From positions 1-7,453 of the forward strand of contig JACRFM010000097.1 of the NCBI GenBank assembly GCA_016234305.1: a stretch of 7,453 nucleotides of DNA, written 5' to 3'. Below the pieces are notes generated by a model. It had not been told where the DNA came from, ran no database searches, and saw nothing but the letters and a program-made list of their open reading frames with translations. The first letter of the stretch is position 1. Every line of letters starts with the position of its first letter. The DNA comes from Candidatus Kerfeldbacteria bacterium. GTDB taxonomy: Bacteria > Patescibacteriota > Patescibacteriia > Veblenbacterales > UBA10138. Positions 5,562 through 7,453 of this stretch are shown piece after piece. Both the position numbers and the translations under genes were made by a program.

Positions 5562-5596
5562 CAAACCGGATGCACTGCCACTTGAGCTACGAGCCC
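5562..5596 (-). tRNA. tRNA-like 5' half (acceptor, D arm, anticodon stem), candidate split or interrupted tRNA
   Basis: The minus strand reads GGGCTCG-TA-GCTC-AAGTGGCA-GTGC-A-TCCGG-TTTG: acceptor 5' strand, D arm with one T-T mismatch and GG in the loop, 5' anticodon stem and the start of an anticodon loop. It then leaves the tRNA pattern at TTCACCCCGCACCA. No complementary 3' portion follows directly; the candidate partner is the 3' half at 5250-5291. The piece starts 2 nt after the stop codon of the small membrane-protein gene, so the two may share a transcript. Confidence 0.45.
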
Positions 5597-5598
5597 GT

Positions 5599-5850
5599 TT
5601 ATTTAAGACTGCTGAATAAAGGCGTTGCCCAGGATAACAACATTGGTTGAAATACGCCTGTGATAATGGTAAAACCAAGCAAGATGATAATTATCCCGAT
5701 AAATTTAATAAATAAGCGGCTGCCACCTTCACTGCCTAAATGTTGTTCGGCCCAAGCCACGCCGCCAAAATTACTAATAAACCAATTGGTTTTCCAAACC
5801 AAAAAGAATCCGCCTGTGACCATTAAAATACCAATTATGAAACTTCCCAT
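5599..5850 (-). CDS. Small two-helix membrane protein of unknown function
   Basis: An 83-residue protein with two hydrophobic helices, about residues 3-19 (SFIIGILMVTGGFFLVW) and 47-66 (FIKFIGIIIILLGFTIITGV). They are separated by a polar segment containing NWFISNFGGVAWAEQHLGSEGGSR. Both termini would lie on the same side of the membrane. The linker (NxF...WAEQHLGxEGG) looks conserved in style and resembles small hypothetical membrane proteins I associate with Patescibacteria, but I cannot name a family or function. The ATG at 5850 lacks a Shine-Dalgarno, like the other genes here. The TAA stop is 2 nt from the tRNA-like 5' half downstream, an unusually tight junction. The composition shows an ordinary codon pattern, and the opposite-strand frame is only a shadow. 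Confidence 0.8.
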   Translation of the reverse strand: MGSFIIGILMVTGGFFLVWKTNWFISNFGGVAWAEQHLGSEGGSRLFIKFIGIIIILLGFTIITGVFQPMLLSWATPLFSSLK

Positions 5851-5878
5851 AAGTTATGATTGTTAATTGTGTTTTGGT

Positions 5879-5956
5879 GTCGCGCTCAGCGCGACGGTAA
5901 CCACGTTTTGCTAGTGGCGCGGCGGTTAACGCCGCCAGAGGCCACGCTCAGCGTGG
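5879..5956. repeat. Cluster of REP-like palindromes
   Basis: GTCGCGCT-C-AGCGCGAC (5879-5895, 8-bp arms), gcggcg-gttaa-cgccgc (5919-5935, 6-bp arms) and CCACGCT-C-AGCGTGG (5942-5956, 7-bp arms). The first and third share the core CGCTCAGCG. The right edge of the third palindrome is the encoded CCA of tRNA-Val on the minus strand. The block lies between tRNA-Val and the membrane-protein gene and is far more GC-rich than its surroundings. Confidence 0.75.
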
Positions 5957-6030
5957 TGGACGGTGCAGGATTCGGACCTGCGACCTTCTGCGTGTAAAGC
6001 AGACGCTCTAACCAGCTGAGCTAACCGTCC
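5954..6030 (-). tRNA. tRNA-Val (anticodon UAC)
   Basis: A 74-nt cloverleaf plus encoded CCA (5954-5956). Acceptor GGACGGT/ACCGTCC, D arm GCTC/GAGC, anticodon arm TCTGC-TTTACAC-GCAGA giving UAC, discriminator A. The T arm is GCAGG-TCCGAAT-CCTGC, so position 55 is C instead of the near-universal T (pseudouridine). The other two tRNAs have normal TTC. The CCA forms the 5' edge of a 7-bp palindrome, so the unprocessed 3' end could be masked in a hairpin. Confidence 0.92.
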
Positions 6031-6149
6031 AAAGGTTAGTTAATAGTTTATAGCCGGTGGCTAATAGCTAATAGGATTAAATTTGTTATTACCTGGTGTC
6101 GCGCTGGGTGTGATTGGGGTCAGGTTGTGATTGGGGTCAGGTTAAGTTC
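6031..6149. repeat. tRNA spacer with 17-bp tandem duplication
   Basis: tgtgattggggtcaggt is present twice head to tail (6109-6125 and 6126-6142). Just before it, tggtgtcgcgct (6094-6105) repeats the 12 bases at 5875-5886 that begin the palindrome cluster downstream, as if a second, truncated copy of that element lay here. The remaining bases are AT-rich with a short tagcc/ggcta hairpin. No ORF and no clear promoter for tRNA-Val are seen. Confidence 0.7.
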
Positions 6150-6235
6150 TGGTGCCCGGGGAGGGACTCGAACCCTCAAGCCTTACGGCATGCGCACCTC
6201 AAGCGCACGCGTATACCAAATTCCGCCACCCGGGC
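6150..6235 (-). tRNA. tRNA-Leu (anticodon GAG)
   Basis: An 86-nt type II tRNA including encoded CCA. The acceptor GCCCGGG pairs with CCCGGGC, the anticodon arm TGCGC-TTGAGGT-GCGCA gives GAG, the variable arm is long (TGCCGTAAGGCTT), and the T arm is GAGGG-TTCGAGT-CCCTC with normal TTC. The discriminator is A, as expected for Leu. It follows the rplS terminator on the same strand. Confidence 0.95.
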
Positions 6236-6247
6236 CCAACCAAATTA

Positions 6248-6302
6248 AAACACTGAAGCACTAAATCACCTTGTCTATTACTGATTTAGTGACTAAGTGT
6301 TT
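6248..6302 (-). terminator. Intrinsic terminator after rplS
   Basis: Nested arms aaacact/agtgttt (6248-6254/6296-6302) and cactaaatca/tgatttagtg (6259-6268/6282-6291) surround a 4x4 internal loop and a 13-nt terminal loop. On the minus strand the hairpin ends in TTTTAATTT. It lies 21 nt past the rplS stop and upstream of tRNA-Leu. Confidence 0.8.
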
Positions 6303-6323
6303 CAGCGTAGAGTGTTAAAGTAA

Positions 6324-6656
6324 TTAAATCTCTTTAAGTTTTTTCTTGTAATTTCTTAAATAGCCCAATTTGGCCTTAGTTGTCTGATAGGTTTTTATCA
6401 CTTCAATATTGTTTATAGTCGGGAGATGCAGAGGAAAGATTCTTTCTACACCAATGCCGTTTGATACTTTGCGGACCGTGATGGTGGCATTTACGCCCCG
6501 GCCGCCCCGCCGCCCTAGGACCAAGCCTTCAAAAATCTGGATACGCTCCTTTTCTTCACCTTTAGTATTAAACTCTTTTATTTTTTGGTGTACACGAATT
6601 AATTGTCCGGCTTTGATATTGTCAAAACGATTAGTAGTAGCTTTGGTTTCGTCCAT
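6324..6656 (-). CDS. rplS: 50S ribosomal protein L19
   Basis: A 110-residue protein, normal length for bacterial L19, which sits at the 30S-50S interface of the large subunit. Recognisable blocks: IRVHQKIKE at 20-28, RIQIFEGLVLGRRGGRGVNA at 38-57, TVRKVSNGIGVERIFPLH and KAKLGYLRNYKKK near the C-terminus. The last block replaces the common RAKLYYLR. The ATG at 6656 has no Shine-Dalgarno, and a promoter lies about 30-60 nt upstream, so the leader is very short (around 24 nt). It follows gmk on the same strand but has its own promoter and terminator. The gmk-rplS order is not the usual trmD-rplS arrangement. Confidence 0.95.
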   Translation of the reverse strand: MDETKATTNRFDNIKAGQLIRVHQKIKEFNTKGEEKERIQIFEGLVLGRRGGRGVNATITVRKVSNGIGVERIFPLHLPTINNIEVIKTYQTTKAKLGYLRNYKKKLKEI

Positions 6657-6685
6657 AGATAATGAATTTGAATAATAAATGCCAA

Positions 6686-6717
6686 ATTATAGTAACAAGT
6701 TTGGGTTATTTAGTCAA
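6686..6717 (-). promoter_or_regulatory. Promoter of rplS
   Basis: A perfect TATAAT lies at 6686-6691 on the minus strand, 30 nt upstream of the rplS ATG, in the gap after gmk. The nearest good -35 hexamer, TTGACT (6712-6717), is 20 nt away, longer than the usual 17, so the -35 assignment is uncertain. Confidence 0.5.
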
Positions 6718-6719
6718 GG

Positions 6720-7298
6720 CTAAGGAATTTTTGATATTTCTTGTTTGATGATGTTTCTAACTTGTTTTACAGTGTCTTTAAGTTTGTCCAAACGATTAAT
6801 AACTATATAATCGTAGTTAGGCTGTGATTTTAGTTCGCGCACGGCCTCTTGCCAGCGTGATTCTTTTAGCGTCAACGTCATTCTAGTGGAAGCAAAAATA
6901 CGACGTTTAATTTCCTGGACAGATTCGGCAGTTATGAAAATTAAGACTGTCTCGGGAAGTTGGGCTTTAACTTGGGCCGCGCCCTGAACGTCAATTTGTA
7001 GAATTACATTATAACCTTTTTCTAAAGCCTGAAGTACTGGTTTTTTAGGTGTACCAAACAAAGCTTGCCTAACCCGTGCCCATTCTAGAAGCTCACCTTG
7101 TTTTATCAAAGACTTAAATTCGTCATCAGTTAAAAAATTGTAAGTCACGCCATTTTTTTCTCCGGGACGAGGTATTCTGGTGGTATTGGTGACAATATGT
7201 TTCAAGTTTAAACCAAGGTCGCGTTTGACCGACCTTACCACCGAATCTTTGCCAACTTGTGATGGTCCAGAAACTATAAACAATTTACCTTTTTGCAT
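6720..7298 (-). CDS. gmk: Guanylate kinase
   Basis: A 192-residue P-loop kinase that phosphorylates GMP (and dGMP) to GDP with ATP. Visible motifs: Walker A GPSQVGKDS at 11-19; GMP-binding TTRIPRPGEKNGVTYNF at 39-55; LLEWARV with Glu72; FGT at 81-83 in place of YGT; QIDVQGAAQV at 101-110; and NYDYIVIN at 161-168. Walker A normally reads GPSGVGKGT or GPSGAGKSS; here Gln replaces the third Gly and Asp follows Lys17, with Ser19 as the hydroxyl residue. The lid region (about 132-152) reads RRIFASTRM instead of RLRxRG, so it is divergent. The ATG at 7298 lacks a Shine-Dalgarno. The gene starts 18 nt after a transposase gene fragment on the same strand, and rplS follows. Confidence 0.92.
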   Translation of the reverse strand: MQKGKLFIVSGPSQVGKDSVVRSVKRDLGLNLKHIVTNTTRIPRPGEKNGVTYNFLTDDEFKSLIKQGELLEWARVRQALFGTPKKPVLQALEKGYNVILQIDVQGAAQVKAQLPETVLIFITAESVQEIKRRIFASTRMTLTLKESRWQEAVRELKSQPNYDYIVINRLDKLKDTVKQVRNIIKQEISKIP

Positions 7299-7316
7299 GG
7301 TAGTGGATTTAGTGTT

Positions 7317-7453
7317 TTAGGCAGGCACATTTGGCGGATTGATTAGTTGATAATTCGTGATAAATTCATTCGGGGTTTTGCCATTCAATCCGCAGTGTTC
7401 AAGGTCATTGTAGTACATATTCCACAATCTGACATGGTATCGCAAATCTTCTT
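7317..7453 (-). CDS. C-terminus of a DDE transposase (IS3/IS481-type integrase core), partial
   Basis: The minus strand is open from the window edge to TAA (7317-7319) and gives 44 residues containing LWNMYYNDLEHCGLNGKTP followed by NEF. This matches the end of the rve integrase core, where a (N/Y)xxRPHxGLxGxTPxE pattern is usual. The catalytic DDE residues lie outside the window, so completeness cannot be judged. The stop is 18 nt upstream of the gmk start, and no terminal inverted repeat or terminator is obvious in between, so element transcription may run into gmk. A 9-bp inverted repeat, gcggattga/tcaatccgc (7334-7342/7385-7393), lies inside this coding stretch. Confidence 0.75.
   Translation of the reverse strand, partial: EDLRYHVRLWNMYYNDLEHCGLNGKTPNEFITNYQLINPPNVPA

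Larger units (their letters stand above)
5282..5570. repeat. Outer inverted repeat joining the two tRNA halves
   Basis: CCCCGCACCA (5292-5301) is the exact reverse complement of TGGTGCGGGG (5548-5557). Just outside, ttg (5289-5291) faces caa (5562-5564), and tccgg (5282-5286) faces ccgga (5566-5570). In minus-strand RNA these would stack a 5-bp anticodon stem on a 10-bp helix, bringing the two tRNA halves together and looping out about 246 nt that contain the complete tRNA-Ala and the broken tRNA. Confidence 0.6.

Noticed and set aside
5282..5570. CRISPR array
   Set aside because: The repeated motifs are inverted, unequally spaced and tied to tRNA arms, with no spacer pattern.
5660..5866. 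Plus-strand open frame opposite the membrane-protein gene
   Set aside because: It is a shadow of the two-helix membrane protein, which has the more natural composition.
6409..6675. Plus-strand open frame opposite rplS
   Set aside because: It is antisense to a clear ribosomal protein gene.

Overview
The window looks like a piece of a small-genome bacterium, most plausibly a member of the Candidate Phyla Radiation (Patescibacteria, Parcubacteria-like). This is an inference. It rests on very tight gene packing, almost no Shine-Dalgarno sequences in front of the ordinary genes, a divergent short L19, an 83-residue two-helix membrane protein of unknown function, a 22-residue lysine-rich microprotein and odd tRNA genes. 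TGA is a stop codon (end of kbl), so this is the standard code and not the UGA=Gly code of Gracilibacteria/Absconditabacteria.

Region 1 (1-4811, plus strand) is one compact transcription unit: the tail of an unidentified gene, an L-threonine 3-dehydrogenase-like enzyme (tdh), 2-amino-3-ketobutyrate CoA ligase (kbl), an inositol-monophosphatase-fold protein that has lost several metal-binding residues, and an endonuclease Q-type PHP nuclease. Gaps between genes are 9, 18, 1 and about 1-10 nt. Tdh plus Kbl would convert threonine to glycine and acetyl-CoA. A hairpin at 4777-4811 ends the unit and also serves the convergent minus-strand side.

Region 2 (4837-5250) holds a 22-codon Lys-rich gene on the minus strand. 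It has the only strong Shine-Dalgarno in the window, a leader of about 100 nt with stacked hairpins, a good sigma70-type promoter and a perfect DnaA-box match just upstream. A palindromic block between 10-bp direct repeats follows.

Region 3 (5250-6235, minus strand) is a tRNA region. tRNA-Leu(GAG), tRNA-Val(UAC) and tRNA-Ala(UGC) are complete. tRNA-Ala is enclosed by a perfect 17-bp inverted repeat that would pair its leader with its trailer. Outside it lie a broken tRNA, then a tRNA-like 5' half and a tRNA-like 3' half that can pair with each other through acceptor, anticodon-stem and 10-bp 'intron' helices. This could be a split or intron-bearing tRNA with another tRNA inside the intervening sequence, or the remains of rearranged tRNA genes. 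It is the most unusual thing here. A small membrane-protein gene ends 2 nt before the 5' half, and REP-like palindromes lie between it and tRNA-Val.

Region 4 (6248-7453, minus strand) is a housekeeping stretch, gmk then rplS with its own promoter and terminator. It sits just downstream of the 3' end of an IS3/IS481-type transposase gene that runs off the window.
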